Origin: Achromobacter sp. RTa
Lineage (GTDB): Bacteria > Pseudomonadota > Gammaproteobacteria > Burkholderiales > Burkholderiaceae_B
Direction: 5' to 3'
Assembly (NCBI RefSeq): GCF_000757485.1
Contig: NZ_JPYO01000041.1
Location: forward strand, 310,001-374,000
Length of the DNA stretch: 64,000 nucleotides
Part shown: in pieces, positions 1 to 7,659 of the stretch
How positions within the stretch are numbered: the stretch's first letter is position 1
How the letters are laid out: each line of letters begins with the position of its first letter
Notes under the pieces: model-generated
What the model was told of the DNA's origin: nothing
What the model saw: only the letters and a program-made list of their open reading frames with translations
The model's database searches: none
Program-made: the position numbers and the translations under genes

Positions 1-105
1 TATCGCCCCAAGCCGGTGGTGCGCGCAACGGTCAATGCGGTCATCGATCGGCTTGGGCTGGACTCATTGCTGAACGTGCTGGGCGCCGGCCACCCGGTAT
101 CATGA
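1..105 (+). CDS. C-terminal end of an unidentified protein (partial)
   Basis: An open frame enters from the left edge and stops with TGA at 103-105, giving 34 residues that end in ...LNVLGAGHPVS. There is no stop before this point and the composition is compatible with coding sequence. Too little is present to name a family. The tail could belong to a regulator or an enzyme that lies outside the window. Confidence 0.4.
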   Translation, partial: YRPKPVVRATVNAVIDRLGLDSLLNVLGAGHPVS

Positions 106-206
106 GAGTCATGCAGGATGAGGGGATGGCAGGACCGCGGAAGGTTCACCCTGGACCTGCACACGTTCAAGCCTTAAAAACTTCCGATGGCCAACACACC
201 TGACCC

Positions 207-509
207 ATGATCCAGGCAAGCAAGCTTCAAAAATCCGCAGCGCTGCTGGTGATTCCCGTACTGCTCACGATCTGGTTCGTATCGGATGGCGGCCTGCGCA
301 ATGGTCTGAATCGCCTGGCCTACGAAATGACCATGGGCTTGTTCTTCACCAGCTACGGCTTGTTATGGGGGCTGGCCGAGATAATCAACCGCCTGCGAAA
401 ACAGTCCTGCCCCTTCAATCTGCGGCTCATGGGTTGGAGCTTTTCGCTGCTGCTGGCTTGGGTGGTCCTGGCCAGCCTGTACGAACGCTTCCATTATGAG
501 CTGTTCTGA
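207..509 (+). CDS. Small hydrophobic membrane protein, unrecognised
   Basis: This encodes 100 residues with three hydrophobic stretches, at about 10-26, 42-60 and 74-93, separated by short basic loops (for example the NRLRKQ segment near residue 61). It is therefore probably a small inner-membrane protein with three spans. I recognise no family motif. The ribosome binding site ahead of the ATG is weak, so the start is uncertain. It stands alone between the truncated gene at the left edge and the opposite-strand secreted protein, and nothing nearby indicates a function. Confidence 0.6.
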   Translation: MIQASKLQKSAALLVIPVLLTIWFVSDGGLRNGLNRLAYEMTMGLFFTSYGLLWGLAEIINRLRKQSCPFNLRLMGWSFSLLLAWVVLASLYERFHYELF

Positions 510-563
510 TTTCGGTGGCACGGGCATCTCCGGCTTGCACGAAATGCCCGGCCGCCCCTGGCC

Positions 564-914
564 TCAATTCAGCTTCGGGTCGGGGAAGGGCAGTTTGTCC
601 TGGGAAACGCTGGGCTGGGCCTTCCATTGCCGCCCCTGCTTGTAGAAGTCGAGCTGGTTCTCGTTGACCGCTGCGCCCAAGGTTACGGCAACCGTGCACG
701 CGACCTGGCCAGGGTGCTTGGCATCCACGGCTGCAACGCAGGTGCCCAGCTTGGCCTTGGGCGCCACGCCCAAATCGTAGTCCGACAGCATTTCGGCAAC
801 CGCAGCGGTGGCTTCGGCGGCGGAGGGTAAAACCAGACTCTGAGCCTGAGCCAAACCGGCAAGGCCCATCAAAGTAATGGCCGATGTTGCGAAAAGCAGG
901 CGCTTGACCACCAT
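564..914 (-). CDS. Small exported protein, unrecognised
   Basis: This encodes 116 residues starting with a typical Sec signal peptide (MVVKRLLFATSA..., hydrophobic to about residue 20, likely cleavage after AQA near residue 24). The mature part is about 92 residues. It carries two cysteines, near 59 and 73, that could form a disulfide in the periplasm. A strong AGGAG sits 8 bases ahead of the ATG and supports this start. That Shine-Dalgarno sequence lies in the 3' arm of a perfect dyad (919-938), so translation may be gated. No family was recognised. Confidence 0.75.
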   Translation of the reverse strand: MVVKRLLFATSAITLMGLAGLAQAQSLVLPSAAEATAAVAEMLSDYDLGVAPKAKLGTCVAAVDAKHPGQVACTVAVTLGAAVNENQLDFYKQGRQWKAQPSVSQDKLPFPDPKLN

Positions 915-918
915 GCTG

Positions 919-938
919 ACTCCTGAAAATTCAGGAGT
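919..938 (-). promoter_or_regulatory. Dyad containing the Shine-Dalgarno of the small exported protein
   Basis: ACTCCTGAA and TTCAGGAGT are perfect inverted 9-base arms separated by two bases. On the minus-strand transcript the 3' arm contains the AGGAG that precedes the ATG at 914. It could fold as a 7-bp hairpin with a 6-base loop and hide the ribosome site, or it could be a DNA operator. Confidence 0.35.
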
Positions 939-1151
939 ATGCCCCTTATTCTTGCTTTATGGCATCGCAAACTGGCGGTGCCACAGGGCGGCGAACGTCC
1001 GGAAGAGGCATTGTGAGCGCCGTCGCAACCTGACCATTCATCGAGGTATGAGATGTCGGTACGATAGACGACTGAGCTGGGGGCGGACGGCAATTTGCTT
1101 TCAGTAAACTGTTTTCGTTCGAGCATGTGGTTCCTCCAAGGAAGAAATTCG

Positions 1152-2483
1152 ATGTCTCTCAATTTCGAAGCTTTTGCCCGGTTGCGTCCTTTGATGCCAA
1201 TCCAAGCCTTGGTCGAGGCGGCAGGCGCCGCCTGGAAGGCTCCGGCACCCGAGGATGAAGGGTATGTGAACTATAAGGGCACGGATGGGATGCCGGTGTG
1301 CGGCGCGTATCTGGATGTCGAGAATCGGCTGCACAAGATCTGCTTTTACCGGAGTTTTCCTGGAGAGTTGGTTCTGGAGGAGGTCTACATCGGAATGCCT
1401 GTGCAGGCAGCGCTTGACGCCAGGCCTGGCATGCGCCCCATCGACGGCAGCGAAGGGGATGAGTGGGCGCAACGCAATGTTGCCGTCTATCGGGAAACGA
1501 ACGCGGTCGGTGACGTCATGGAGCTGCGCGTGCGGGATGGCCGTTTACTGGCCATCGAACTCTCACGCCCCGGATTGACGGCGCCCGAGCGTCCGTACAA
1601 GTACGCCGATCCACGCCTGACTCGGGCTTACAACATTGTTCCCGGCGCACTGGCGCCATTACCGGCCACTACGCGCGGAGCCTCCTGGCACAACGGATGG
1701 TGCCTCGGCCAGCCGCCGGGCATCACCACGGCGCAATGGCCGTTGAGCAACACCTATGGTCACCCATTGCGGCATGCGTTCACCTTGCGCATTCCGGAAG
1801 ACTACCGAGTACACGGTACGGCGTATGTCGCCCTCAGTCTGTTCGTGGATGAGCAGTTCGTCGAGCTGAAGAGCCTGGTCCAAATTCCGGGGCTCCCGCC
1901 GTCATCAGGACGCGACGGGATGCCGGGTGGAGATGGCCGGGCTGAACAACCGCAACTACACCCATGCAGCTACAGGATGCTAGATGCCTTGGGGTGTGAA
2001 TACGTCGCCCTGTGGCTGACCGAGACGGAATTCGCGGGCCCATTGGCCTTGCCACCGGGCATGGCCGGGCATCCCCAACTGCAGGGGACACCGGAACCCG
2101 GTTGGCGCCTGGGACGCTCGGCGCCCGACTGGCTCTTGCGGTCACAACCGGATATGGCGAGTTATATGGAAGGACTGGCCCGTCCGGTCGCCATTGAGGA
2201 ACGCGAGGATCCCAACGCCGGCAAGCCAGCACGAGAATGGGACCATGAGAATCAGTTCAGCGGCTATGTGCCGGCGTTCAGCGACGAAGGCCAGGCGCTG
2301 GGATTGGATCGACTTCACGCGATGCCCCATCACCTGGGCGGCACGATGATTCCGGTGCAAGGCTATCCGCCATTCAGTCCGTACTATTTTGAATTCGGGG
2401 AAGAATTCGCCTGCTTCAACTTCGGTGGCGGCGTGGGGCAGGTGGACCTGGAGCAGATGAAGATCGATTGGGCCTGCGGTTGA
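1152..2483 (+). CDS. Unrecognised 443-residue cytoplasmic protein
   Basis: The frame is open from 1095, but the ATG at 1152 follows an AAGGAAG ribosome site and gives MSLNFEAFARL..., so I take it as the start. There is no signal peptide or membrane span. An N-terminal part (to about residue 150) has a beta-rich look with a GMPVQAALDARPGM segment. That segment recalls small domains found beside secreted-effector or immunity genes, but I cannot assign a family. The C-terminal part (from about 390) is rich in Phe, Tyr and Gly and ends FACFNFGGGVGQVDLEQ. The base composition looks less GC-rich than the catabolic genes further right. Together with the adjacent tRNA this hints at acquired DNA, which is inference only. 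Confidence 0.7.
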   Translation: MSLNFEAFARLRPLMPIQALVEAAGAAWKAPAPEDEGYVNYKGTDGMPVCGAYLDVENRLHKICFYRSFPGELVLEEVYIGMPVQAALDARPGMRPIDGSEGDEWAQRNVAVYRETNAVGDVMELRVRDGRLLAIELSRPGLTAPERPYKYADPRLTRAYNIVPGALAPLPATTRGASWHNGWCLGQPPGITTAQWPLSNTYGHPLRHAFTLRIPEDYRVHGTAYVALSLFVDEQFVELKSLVQIPGLPPSSGRDGMPGGDGRAEQPQLHPCSYRMLDALGCEYVALWLTETEFAGPLALPPGMAGHPQLQGTPEPGWRLGRSAPDWLLRSQPDMASYMEGLARPVAIEEREDPNAGKPAREWDHENQFSGYVPAFSDEGQALGLDRLHAMPHHLGGTMIPVQGYPPFSPYYFEFGEEFACFNFGGGVGQVDLEQMKIDWACG

Positions 2484-2510
2484 GTCTCAGGCTTCCAAGA
2501 TGCGCAAACC

Positions 2511-2545
2511 AAAAAAAGCCCGCTAGATCAATGATCTAGCGGGCT
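2511..2545 (-). terminator. Rho-independent terminator after tRNA-Ala
   Basis: On the minus strand a GC-rich inverted repeat (AGCCCGCTAGATCA at 2517-2530 against TGATCTAGCGGGCT at 2532-2545) is followed by seven T residues. It lies 15 bases past the tRNA 3' end. The plus-strand side has only a TTTT run, so it may also weakly stop transcription of the 443-residue gene. Confidence 0.85.
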
Positions 2546-2560
2546 TTTCCGTCTGGAATT

Positions 2561-2636
<76 letters not shown>

Positions 2637-2692
2637 AAAAGCAAGACCGCAACTATACATAAAGCCATGGCCGGACGCAAGCGATGTTGGCG

Positions 2693-3475
2693 TCAGACGA
2701 ATTCCAGGGTGGCCACTACCGGCGCGTGATCCGAGGGCTGTTCGTTGCGGCGGGGTTCCTTGTCGATCGAGCAGGCGACGCAGCGCTTGACCAGCGGGGC
2801 CGACAGCAGCACGTGGTCGATGCGCAGGCCGGCGTTGCGGCGGAACGCGAACTGGCGGTAGTCCCACCAGCTGAAGGATTTCTCGGGCTGGTCGAACAGG
2901 CGGAACGAATCGGTCAGGCCCAGGTCGAGCAGGGCGCTGAAGGCGGCGCGCTCGGGTTCGGACACGAGGACCTGGCCTTCCCATTTTTCCGGGTTGTGCA
3001 CGTCTTCGTCGGCGGGGGCGACGTTGTAGTCGCCCAGCACCGCCAGGCGCGGGTATTGCTTGATTTCTTCTTCCAGCCATTTGCGCATGGCCTCGAACCA
3101 TTCCAGCTTGTACGCGTACTTGTCCGAGCCGACCGACTGGCCGTTGGGGCAATAGGCGCAAACCACCCGCACGTCGCCTTCGGGGCCGGGAAAGGTCAGG
3201 GCCAGCACGCGCTGCTGCGGATCCTCGTAGCCGGGAATGTTGCGTTCCATCGAGGTGCCGGGGATCCGCGAAACGATGGCGACGCCGTTGTACGTCTTCT
3301 GGCCTGCCCAGACGGCGTGGTAGCCGGCTTCGGTGAAGGCGGCTTCGGGGAACTTGTCGTCCGTGAGCTTGAGTTCCTGGATGCACAGCACGTCGACGGG
3401 ATTGGCGGTAAGCCAGTCCAGCACTTGCGGCAGGCGCACGTTCAGGGAGTTCACGTTCCAGGTGGCTAATTTCAT
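2693..3475 (-). CDS. xthA: Exodeoxyribonuclease III
   Basis: This is a 260-residue member of the exonuclease/endonuclease/phosphatase fold, the length usual for the ExoIII AP endonuclease family. Family motifs in order are MKLATWNVNSLNVRL at the N terminus, CIQELK (metal-binding Glu), GDYNVAPADEDVHN, RIDHVL and the terminal SDHAPV with catalytic Asp-His. The enzyme cleaves DNA at abasic sites and removes 3' blocking groups during base excision repair. The frame stays open upstream to 3700, but only the ATG at 3475 gives the conserved N terminus. It appears monocistronic. Confidence 0.96.
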   Translation of the reverse strand: MKLATWNVNSLNVRLPQVLDWLTANPVDVLCIQELKLTDDKFPEAAFTEAGYHAVWAGQKTYNGVAIVSRIPGTSMERNIPGYEDPQQRVLALTFPGPEGDVRVVCAYCPNGQSVGSDKYAYKLEWFEAMRKWLEEEIKQYPRLAVLGDYNVAPADEDVHNPEKWEGQVLVSEPERAAFSALLDLGLTDSFRLFDQPEKSFSWWDYRQFAFRRNAGLRIDHVLLSAPLVKRCVACSIDKEPRRNEQPSDHAPVVATLEFV

Positions 3476-3791
3476 GTTTCGCGTAGACCGATTATTGATG
3501 CGGCACTCAGGCCATATGCGGGAATCGCGGCCTGCGGGCGGATTTCGCGTTGCACGCCGCTCGGGGCGAGGCCGCCAGGCCAGGCCGATCGAACGTCGGA
3601 TGATACCCCGGCGCCCTGCGGCCAGTGTTTTGCGCTTGATATGTGAGCAGGTATGTCGTGACTCGCACCCGCTTCCATTCGCGCTCAAATTTGTGATCAA
3701 TATACAAAATGTTCGATTTTCTGTGCATTCCTAATACTTAAAGGTTCAATGAATGGATACGCTCCTAACGGTTCCCTGAACGGAGAGCGGC
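3476..3791. other. 316-base intergenic region without a gene
   Basis: No open frame here has coding character. The right half (about 3681-3750) is clearly AT-rich and contains a loose TTTGT...ACAAA dyad around 3690-3708. It is the likely promoter area for the small genes at 3792 and 4037. The left half should hold the xthA promoter. I see no convincing -35/-10 pair. Confidence 0.5.
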
Positions 3792-4019
3792 ATGAAAGGC
3801 CTTGATTTGGAAACGGTTTCTCCCGGTGTCCCGATAGTCGGCTGGCTGCTGGACGGGCCCCAGCCCGAGTTCACCGATGTGGTGAGCATCGCCCGGCGGT
3901 GGATGGCCGACGGCCAGCGCGTCACGGAGGTGATACGCGCCGAGGACTACCGGGGAATGCCGATGGCGGGCCCCGGAAGGACCGTAATGCGCGCCTGCGG
4001 CCTTGCGGGCCGGGGTTGA
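3792..4019 (+). CDS. Small unrecognised protein (75 residues)
   Basis: The ATG at 3792 follows GGAGAGCGGC, a good ribosome site. The product MKGLDLETVSPGVPIVGW... has no signal peptide or membrane span and no family I recognise. It is followed after 17 bases by another small ORF on the same strand, so the two probably share a transcript. Confidence 0.5.
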   Translation: MKGLDLETVSPGVPIVGWLLDGPQPEFTDVVSIARRWMADGQRVTEVIRAEDYRGMPMAGPGRTVMRACGLAGRG

Positions 4020-4036
4020 CGCGCGGGGAGTCGAGC

Positions 4037-4255
4037 ATGAGAACAGGAGTGATCAGGCTGAACGGCTATCGCCTCGAATACGAGCTGCGTCCGCTCGCGG
4101 CCCGCAAGGGCTATGAGGCCTGGGTGCGGACCGCGCCCCATCATGACTGGACCCGCATCGGAGTGGGCGATTCGGCGTTCATCACCGAAGACGCCGCCCT
4201 CAAGGGCATCCGATACGCCGCCGGCGAGATCAGCGCCCGCCGGCTGCAGGCCTAG
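4037..4255 (+). CDS. Small unrecognised protein (72 residues)
   Basis: The ATG at 4037 is preceded by GGGGAGTCGAGC, a plausible ribosome site. The product MRTGVIRLNGYRLEYELRPL... looks like a short beta-strand-rich domain with an alpha-helical end (EDAALKGIRYAAGEI). It is probably cotranscribed with the 75-residue ORF upstream. The function is unknown. Confidence 0.55.
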   Translation: MRTGVIRLNGYRLEYELRPLAARKGYEAWVRTAPHHDWTRIGVGDSAFITEDAALKGIRYAAGEISARRLQA

Positions 4256-4280
4256 CGGCCCCGGGGCTGGGGGCGCCGCT

Positions 4281-5063
4281 TCAGCCCTTTACCAAACCGC
4301 CGTCGACGATCAGGTTCTGGCCCGTCACCGCGCGCGACCAGGGGCTGGCGAAGAACAGCACGGCATCGGCGAACTGCTCGGGCGTGGTGACTTCGCGCAG
4401 CGGGGTGCCCGCGGCGATCAGGTCGAATACCGCCTCCGGGGTGGCGGCCGAGGCGTCGGTGGTGCGCAGCAGGCCGCCCGAAACCATATTTACCGTGATG
4501 CCGTCGGCGCCCAGTTCATGCGACAGGGTGCGCGTGAAGGCCAGCAGCGCTGCCTTCGCGGCGGTGTAGTCGTGGTAAGGCACGACGGGGTTCTGTACCA
4601 GGTTGGTGCCCACGTTGACGATGCGTCCGCCGCCGGCGGCGCGCATGTCGGGCAGCACCGCCTGCGTCGTGTTCAGCGCGGCGCGCACGCTGCCTTCGAG
4701 CTGCGCGTTCATCCGAGCCCAGTCCAGCGTGTCGGCATGGGGCCGCGCGTCGCCGTCGAACTGGAAAGCGGGCAGGGCGTTGTTGACCACCGTGCTGACC
4801 GCCTGGCCGAAGTGCTCGCTGGCCTGGGCGACCATGGCGGCGACGGCCGCCGGGTCGCGCACGTCGGCGCGCAGCGCCAGGGCGCGGCCGGGCGCGGCGG
4901 CGGCCAGGTCCTGCGCGCGTTCGGCGCTGTTCAGGTAGTTGACGACGACCTTGGCGCCTTCGCGCAGGAAGGCCCGCGCGATGGCGGCGCCCAGGCCGCG
5001 GCTGGCGCCGGTGACGATGACGAGTTGCTGGTCCAGGTTGGGTGACGGGCGTTGCGATGACAT
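4281..5063 (-). CDS. SDR-family oxidoreductase (FabG-like, 3-oxoacyl-ACP reductase type)
   Basis: This is a 260-residue classical short-chain dehydrogenase. The nucleotide-binding motif TGASRGLG is at about 19-26 and the active-site YxxxK appears as HDYTAAKAALLAF. The normal catalytic Ser position reads VNVGTNL, with Thr. From memory that substitution is usual in the FabG-like subgroup with VPYHDYTAAK, so I do not read it as inactivation. The C terminus GQNLIVDGGLVKG is typical. It lies 18 bases downstream of the GntR regulator on the same strand, so the two are likely one operon, divergent from an aldehyde dehydrogenase. The natural substrate is probably a small alcohol or ketone in the same pathway rather than a fatty-acid intermediate, which is inference. 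Confidence 0.85.
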   Translation of the reverse strand: MSSQRPSPNLDQQLVIVTGASRGLGAAIARAFLREGAKVVVNYLNSAERAQDLAAAAPGRALALRADVRDPAAVAAMVAQASEHFGQAVSTVVNNALPAFQFDGDARPHADTLDWARMNAQLEGSVRAALNTTQAVLPDMRAAGGGRIVNVGTNLVQNPVVPYHDYTAAKAALLAFTRTLSHELGADGITVNMVSGGLLRTTDASAATPEAVFDLIAAGTPLREVTTPEQFADAVLFFASPWSRAVTGQNLIVDGGLVKG

Positions 5064-5081
5064 GGGTAAAAGGTTTCCTGC

Positions 5082-5885
5082 TCAGTGTTCCGTGCCGCTG
5101 TTCAACATGCGGCTGCGGGCTTTTTCGATATGGGCGCGCATGACGTTGCGCGCGCCCTCGGCGTCCTGTTCCTGGATCAGCCGGTAGATGTGGCGGTGTT
5201 CGTCGATGGCTGCGCGGGTGCGTTTCCAGGGCTCGCTGTGAACCAGGTGGCGCATGACGTTCACGGCATGGCTGACGTCGTACTCCAGCGATTTCAGCAC
5301 CTGCACGAAGCGCTGGTTGCCGGTGGCCGCCGCAACCGCGCGATGGAAGCCGTAATCGTGGTGATGGGCGATGGCGCCGGCGGCGTCGGCTTCCTCGTAG
5401 CCCGTCAGCATGCGGTCCATCTCGCGCAGGTCGTCGTCGGTGCGGCGCAGGGCGGCCAGGTAGGCGCATTCGGGTTCGATCACCATGCGCAGCTCCAGGC
5501 CTTCCAGGATGTGGCCGACCCGGCGCGCCGGATCCACCGCGGGCATGCCGCCCATGAGGTCGGGCTTGGCGCGCACATAGGAGCCCGAGCCGCGGATCGA
5601 GTCGACGAGCTGGTCTTCGCGCAGCCGGTCCAGCGCCTGGCGCACCACCGGCCGCGACACCTCGAACAGAGCGGCGAGCTCCAGTTCGGTGGGCAGCTTG
5701 CTGCCGGGCGCGATCTTGCCGGTGGCGATCGCGTAGAACAGGCTTTCGTACACGCGCTCGGCAAAGCGTTCGGCGCGCACATAACCGAGCCCGGACGCCA
5801 CTTCCGCCAGCACGTCCAGTTCGGGACGGGGGCGGTTGGCGGCTTCCAGCAGCGATGCCAGTTGCGGGTCACGCACATTGCTCAT
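5082..5885 (-). CDS. GntR-family transcriptional regulator with FCD domain
   Basis: This encodes 267 residues. A winged-helix GntR domain covers about 35-105 (KLPTELELAALFEVSRPVVRQAL) and an FCD ligand-binding domain covers about 120-250 (LEGLELRMVIEPECAYLAA, HHHDYGFHRAV, HRHIYRLI with metal-binding His residues). I start at 5885, where AGGAG sits 8 bases upstream. The longer frame to 5927 lacks a ribosome site and would run across a putative operator. It is divergent from the aldehyde dehydrogenase and cotranscribed with an SDR, so it probably represses both in response to a small organic acid or similar effector. Confidence 0.9.
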   Translation of the reverse strand: MSNVRDPQLASLLEAANRPRPELDVLAEVASGLGYVRAERFAERVYESLFYAIATGKIAPGSKLPTELELAALFEVSRPVVRQALDRLREDQLVDSIRGSGSYVRAKPDLMGGMPAVDPARRVGHILEGLELRMVIEPECAYLAALRRTDDDLREMDRMLTGYEEADAAGAIAHHHDYGFHRAVAAATGNQRFVQVLKSLEYDVSHAVNVMRHLVHSEPWKRTRAAIDEHRHIYRLIQEQDAEGARNVMRAHIEKARSRMLNSGTEH

Positions 5886-5913
5886 CGGCGCTCCTGATTC
5901 ATTAAGACGAAGT

Positions 5914-5932
5914 TTGTCAGTCGCCATGACAA
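5914..5932. promoter_or_regulatory. Putative GntR operator, site A
   Basis: The dyad TTGTCA-N7-TGACAA lies 29 bases upstream of the chosen GntR start. The same pattern recurs at 6013-6031. Its position fits autoregulation. Confidence 0.55.
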
Positions 5933-6012
5933 GTTCGGTGAGGCGTTAAATCGCTGAATTATTAGGGATAACCCGATATGACCGGAAAATATCCTGACTC
6001 TTGGGACAAAAG

Positions 6013-6031
6013 CTGTCAATTCAATTGACAA
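6013..6031. promoter_or_regulatory. Putative GntR operator, site B
   Basis: CTGTCA-N7-TGACAA, whose core TGTCAATTCAATTGACA is a perfect dyad with 8-base arms and one central base. It overlaps the -35 hexamer of the putative aldehyde dehydrogenase promoter, the classical position for a repressor site. Confidence 0.65.
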
Positions 6032-6054
6032 GTTATCGAGGGCTCCCGTAACTT
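6025..6054 (+). promoter_or_regulatory. Putative sigma-70 promoter of the aldehyde dehydrogenase
   Basis: A perfect -35 TTGACA (6025-6030) and TAACTT (6049-6054) are separated by 18 bases. The promoter is 72 bases upstream of the GTG start and overlaps the putative GntR operator B. Confidence 0.55.
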
Positions 6055-6125
6055 GGTCCGATCGCGCAACTGTCTTATCTCTTTCCCGCAACCGGCCGTC
6101 CGGCCGCTACTTTACTCCGCACATC

Positions 6126-7559
6126 GTGACTCAGAAGAACTTTATCGCCAACCAGTGGGTGGCCGCTGCCACCGGTGAAACCATTCCCGTCCTGAACCCG
6201 TCCGATGGCAAGCCTTTCGAGGCGATCGCGCGTTCGGGCCAGGCCGACATCGACCATGCCGTGACGGTGGCTCGCGAGGCTTACGAAGGCGAGTGGGGCC
6301 AGATGGCGCCCGCTGCGCGCAGCCGCCTGCTCATGAGGATCGCCTTTGCGCTGCTGGACCGCCAGGAAGAGCTGGCGCAGCTGGAATCGGCCGACACCGG
6401 CAAGCCTATCAAGCAGGCGCGTGCCGACGCCGCCGCCGTGGCCCGCTATTTCGAGTTCTACGCCGGCGCGGTCGACAAGCTGCACGGCGAGACCATTCCC
6501 TACAACCCGGGTTTCACGGTGCTGACGGTGCGCGAGCCGCACGGCGTCACCGGCCATATCGTGCCCTGGAACTACCCGCTGCAGATCTTCGGCCGCAGCG
6601 TGGGCGCGGCGCTGGCCGCCGGCAACGCCTGCGTGGTCAAGCCCGCCGAGGACGCGTGCCTGTCGCTCCTGAAGCTGGCGGAGATCGCCGCAGAAGCGGG
6701 CCTGCCGGCCGGCGCCCTGAACATCTGCACCGGCTACGGCCATGAAGCCGGCGCGGCGCTGTCCGCGCACCCTGGCATCGACCATATTTCGTTCACGGGC
6801 TCGCCCCAGACCGGCAAGATGGTGGCGCACGCCGCCGCCGAGAACCACGTGCCGGTGACCCTGGAACTGGGCGGCAAATCGCCCCAGATCGTGTTCGATG
6901 ACGCCGACCTGGACGCCGCTTTGCCGGTGCTGCTGGGCGCCATCATCCAGAACGCGGGCCAGACCTGCTCCGCGGGCAGCCGCGTGCTGATCCAGCGCGG
7001 CGTGTATGAAACCGTGCTCAAGCGCCTGTCGGACGCGTTCTCCGCCACGGTGACCGGCCCGGCGGCAGCGGACCTCGACGTGGGCCCGCTGATCAACGCC
7101 CGCCAACAGGACCGCGTGCGCGGCTTCCTGGCCGAGGCGGAAGGCGCCGGTATGAAGGTCGCCGCCCGCGGCAAGCTCAAGGAAGGCACGCCCGAAGCCG
7201 GCTTCTATCAGCCGCCGGTGCTGTTCCGCGACGTGCCGTCGGACAGCCGCCTGGCGCAGGAGGAAGTCTTTGGCCCGGTGCTGGCCGCCATGGTGTTCGA
7301 TACCGAGGAAGAGGCGCTGGAGATCGCCAACGGCACGCTGTACGGCCTGGTGGCGGGCGTCTGGACCCGCGACGGCGGCCGCCAGCTGCGCCTGGCCCGC
7401 AAGCTGCGGGCCGGCCAGGTCTTCATCAATAACTATGGCGCCGGCGGCGGCGTGGAGCTGCCGTTCGGCGGTTCGCGCCAATCGGGCTACGGCCGCGAGA
7501 AGGGCTTCGAGGCCCTGTACGGCTTCACCACGCTGAAGACCATCGCCATCAAGCACTGA
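6126..7559 (+). CDS. NAD(P)-dependent aldehyde dehydrogenase
   Basis: This is a 477-residue member of the ALDH superfamily, close in style to betaine-aldehyde and aminobutyraldehyde dehydrogenases. The motifs are GHIVPWNYPL (cofactor region), FTGSPQTGK, the general base Glu247 in VTLELGGKSP and the catalytic Cys281 in NAGQTCSAGS, with the usual 34-residue spacing. PFGGSRQSGYGREKG near the C terminus is also typical. The start codon is GTG with only a weak ribosome site. The gene is divergent from the GntR gene and is likely repressed by it. It would oxidise an aldehyde to an acid, possibly following the SDR encoded on the other strand. Confidence 0.93.
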   Translation: MTQKNFIANQWVAAATGETIPVLNPSDGKPFEAIARSGQADIDHAVTVAREAYEGEWGQMAPAARSRLLMRIAFALLDRQEELAQLESADTGKPIKQARADAAAVARYFEFYAGAVDKLHGETIPYNPGFTVLTVREPHGVTGHIVPWNYPLQIFGRSVGAALAAGNACVVKPAEDACLSLLKLAEIAAEAGLPAGALNICTGYGHEAGAALSAHPGIDHISFTGSPQTGKMVAHAAAENHVPVTLELGGKSPQIVFDDADLDAALPVLLGAIIQNAGQTCSAGSRVLIQRGVYETVLKRLSDAFSATVTGPAAADLDVGPLINARQQDRVRGFLAEAEGAGMKVAARGKLKEGTPEAGFYQPPVLFRDVPSDSRLAQEEVFGPVLAAMVFDTEEEALEIANGTLYGLVAGVWTRDGGRQLRLARKLRAGQVFINNYGAGGGVELPFGGSRQSGYGREKGFEALYGFTTLKTIAIKH

Positions 7560-7659
7560 GCCTCCGGCTCGGGAAGAGGCCGCGGCGGACCCTGGCAAAA
7601 TATCGGTTAACGTTGATGTTTTGCTTGCAGGGGCCGCCGCGCCCGCTTCCAGGATCCAC

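Noticed and set aside
102..206. A tiny ORF overlapping the stop of the left-edge gene
   Set aside because: About 33 codons, no family, no second support beyond an ATGA overlap.
3476..3700. Upstream extension of exodeoxyribonuclease III to 335 residues
   Set aside because: The conserved family N terminus begins at the ATG at 3475. The extension is Arg-rich and unlike any ExoIII.
4113..5045. Long plus-strand frames opposite the SDR and GntR genes
   Set aside because: They are antisense shadows of well-supported genes with family motifs and ribosome sites on the minus strand.
7560..7659. Possible FMN riboswitch before the riboflavin-synthase-like gene
   Set aside because: Only 100 bases separate the genes and none of the conserved RFN elements is visible.
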